A stretch of DNA of 64,000 bases from Pseudomonas sp. TCU-HL1 (lineage in GTDB: Bacteria; Pseudomonadota; Gammaproteobacteria; Pseudomonadales; Pseudomonadaceae). The position numbers and the translations under genes are program-made. The notes under the pieces are model-generated. The model saw nothing but the letters and a program-made list of their open reading frames with translations. It searched no databases and was not told the DNA's origin. This document shows, in pieces, positions 62,456 to 64,000 of this stretch; the first letter of the stretch is position 1, and the number at the start of each line of letters is the position of its first letter. The stretch is from NCBI RefSeq assembly GCF_001708505.1, contig NZ_CP015992.1, forward strand, positions 3,100,001 to 3,164,000. Reading direction: 5' to 3'.

Positions 62456-63364
62456 ATGACCGGACTGACCGTCGCCACCACCCAGTTCGCCTGCTGCTGG
62501 GACCTGGACAGCAACCTCGATCAGGCTGAACGACTGGTGCGGGAGGCTGCCGCCAGGGGCGCGCAGCTGATCCTGCTGCAGGAACTGTTCGCCACGCCGT
62601 ACTTCTGCATCGAGCAGGACCACAAGCACCTCGCGCTGGCCCAGGAATATGGACGCAGCCCGGTGCTCAAGCGCTTTGCCGCTCTTGCCAGGGAACTGGG
62701 GGTGGTGCTGCCGCTGAGCTGGTTCGAGCGTGCCGGCAATGCGTTCTTCAACTCGCTGACCGTAGCCGATGCCGACGGCCAACTGCTCGGCGTGTACCGC
62801 AAGACCCACATTCCCAATGCCATTGGTTACCAGGAGAAGGAATACTTCAGCCCCGGCGATACGGGTTTCCGTGTCTGGGATACCGCCTTCGGCCGGATCG
62901 GCGTGGGCATCTGCTGGGATCAGTGGTTCCCCGAGACGGCCCGCTGCCTGGCGCTGATGGGGGCCGAAGTGCTGCTCTATCCGACCGCCATTGGCTCCGA
63001 ACCCGGCGCTGCCGAGCTGGATTCGCGCGATCACTGGCAACTGACCCAGCGCGGCCATGCCGCCGCGAACATCCTTCCGGTCGTGGCGGCCAATCGTGTC
63101 GGGCGGGAAGTGGCGACCACCGATCCGGAGCTGCAGATGCGCTTCTACGGCTCGTCCTTCATTACCGATCACAAGGGCAAGCTGCTGGCCGAAGCCGACC
63201 GTGACACCGCAGGCGTTCTGGTGCAGCGGCTCGACCTCGCCGCCATGCGTGAGGAACGTTTGAACTGGGGCATCTACCGCGACCGCCGCCCGGAAATGTA
63301 TGGGCCATTGCTGGGGCTGGATGGCCGTCAGACCCACGAACGCTGGCAGCGCCAGGGAGCCTGA
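62456..63364 (+). CDS. aguB: N-carbamoylputrescine amidohydrolase
   Basis: A 302-aa nitrilase-superfamily enzyme that converts N-carbamoylputrescine to putrescine, CO2 and NH3. The catalytic triad is seen as Glu in LQELFATPYFC, Lys in YRKTHIPN and Cys in VGICWDQWFPE. QEKEYFSPGDTGFRVWDT and the DPELQMRFYGSSF segment are typical of AguB. It lies between aguA and the polyamine-binding-protein gene in one operon. Confidence 0.94.
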   Translation: MTGLTVATTQFACCWDLDSNLDQAERLVREAAARGAQLILLQELFATPYFCIEQDHKHLALAQEYGRSPVLKRFAALARELGVVLPLSWFERAGNAFFNSLTVADADGQLLGVYRKTHIPNAIGYQEKEYFSPGDTGFRVWDTAFGRIGVGICWDQWFPETARCLALMGAEVLLYPTAIGSEPGAAELDSRDHWQLTQRGHAAANILPVVAANRVGREVATTDPELQMRFYGSSFITDHKGKLLAEADRDTAGVLVQRLDLAAMREERLNWGIYRDRRPEMYGPLLGLDGRQTHERWQRQGA

Positions 63365-63366
63365 GA

Positions 63367-64000
63367 ATGAACGCAACCAAGACGCTCCTGTTACTCTCGC
63401 TGGGCCTTGGCCTGAGCTGTGCTGCCCAGGCGGAGGAGAAGGTCCTGCGCCTGTACAACTGGGCGGACTACTTCGCCCCGGACACCCTCAGTGCCTTCAC
63501 TCGGGAGACCGGTATCCAGGTCATCTACGACGTGATGGACAGCAGCGAGACGCTGGAGGCCAAGATGATGTCCGGCCACAGCGGCTATGACCTGATCTTC
63601 CCCGGGGACACCGTGGCCGAGCGCCTGATGCGCGCAGGCGCGCTGCAGAAGCTGGATCGCAGCAAGCTCGAACACCTGGATGACGTCGAGCCCGGCCTGC
63701 GCACACTGCAGACGAAATACCCCTATTCGCGGCATGCCACCGTGCCTTACACCTGGGGCACCATCGGCCTGACCTACAACCAGGACATGATCGGCCAACG
63801 CCTGGCGGGTGCTCCGGTCAACAGCCTGGACATGATCTTCAAGCCCGAGCTGGCGGCGAAGTTCGCCGATTGCGGTATCTCGATGATCGACTCGCCCGAC
63901 GAAGTGCTGGCCGTGGTGCTCAACTACCTGGGTCACGATCCCCGCAGCGCAAAGCCCAGCGAACTGGCCGAGGCGGTGGCGCTGCTCAAGGACATCAAGC
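63367..64000 (+). CDS. Putrescine/polyamine ABC periplasmic binding protein (3' truncated by window)
   Basis: The first 211 codons of a PotF/SpuD-like periplasmic binding protein. A signal peptide covers residues 1-22 (ending SCAAQAEE). The mature start KVLRLYNWADYFAPDTLSAF and the DVMDSSETLEAKMMSGHSGY segment are characteristic of PotF/SpuD; SYDLIFPGDTV-like and PYTWGTIGL follow. It starts 2 bp after the aguB stop, so agmatine or putrescine uptake is coupled to catabolism. The rest lies beyond the window. Confidence 0.9.
   Translation, partial: MNATKTLLLLSLGLGLSCAAQAEEKVLRLYNWADYFAPDTLSAFTRETGIQVIYDVMDSSETLEAKMMSGHSGYDLIFPGDTVAERLMRAGALQKLDRSKLEHLDDVEPGLRTLQTKYPYSRHATVPYTWGTIGLTYNQDMIGQRLAGAPVNSLDMIFKPELAAKFADCGISMIDSPDEVLAVVLNYLGHDPRSAKPSELAEAVALLKDIK

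Overview
The window is high-GC chromosomal DNA from a fluorescent-type Pseudomonas. The evidence is the near-P. putida PcaG, PcaK and BenR sequences, the ErcA/ErcS' pair, the REP palindromes and the A-rich Crc/Hfq-type leaders. No tRNA, rRNA, CRISPR array or prophage was seen. Both ends cut through genes: ercA on the left and a polyamine-binding protein on the right.

Layout. 1-5.7 kb: ErcA alcohol dehydrogenase, its hybrid kinase, an ABC transporter with a ruined ATPase domain, and a cytosolic GH5 glucanase. 5.9-8.1 kb: pobA/pobR (4-hydroxybenzoate to protocatechuate). 8.2-10.8 kb: a bufferin-type copper RiPP operon (DUF2282 precursor, DUF692, DUF2063, DoxX). 11-13.9 kb: a Sad-like aldehyde dehydrogenase and small unknowns. 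14.4-21.9 kb: pcaQ, pcaHG, a ZapE-like ATPase, an AEC carrier, pcaR and pcaK. 22-31.4 kb: benR, benABCD, benK, benE and a BenF-type porin. Together pob, pca and ben feed 4-hydroxybenzoate and benzoate into the beta-ketoadipate pathway; the cat genes and lower pca genes lie elsewhere.

31.6-40.4 kb is mixed: a receptor-like chemotaxis protein without a sensor domain, acuR-acuI with twin operators, an intact IS481-family element inserted in a palindrome, an Rrf2 regulator divergent from an NDH-2-like enzyme, and a LysR with two SDRs. 40.5-48.9 kb looks like an undescribed catabolic locus: two translationally coupled unknown proteins, LysR, a ketoglutarate-semialdehyde-type ALDH, an atypical M19 dipeptidase, a BCCT transporter with an altered Trp box, and RidA. 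This suggests an N-methylated or betaine-like substrate.

50-60 kb holds the most novel-looking system. An AcoR-type sigma-54 activator faces two -24/-12 promoters, each with the same TTACA-CC-TGTAA palindrome about 100 bp upstream. They drive an outer-membrane channel and an operon of a Tat-exported subunit, a GMC dehydrogenase, an AcoAB-like E1, an E2 split into separate lipoyl and catalytic proteins, and a dedicated lipoate ligase. 60.4-64 kb: LysR, agmatine deiminase (aguA), N-carbamoylputrescine amidase (aguB) and a polyamine-binding protein.

Intergenic space is rich in repeats. Five copies of a ~247-bp hairpin-ended element sit at one fixed point inside REP palindromes, which suggests a REP-targeting non-autonomous transposon.
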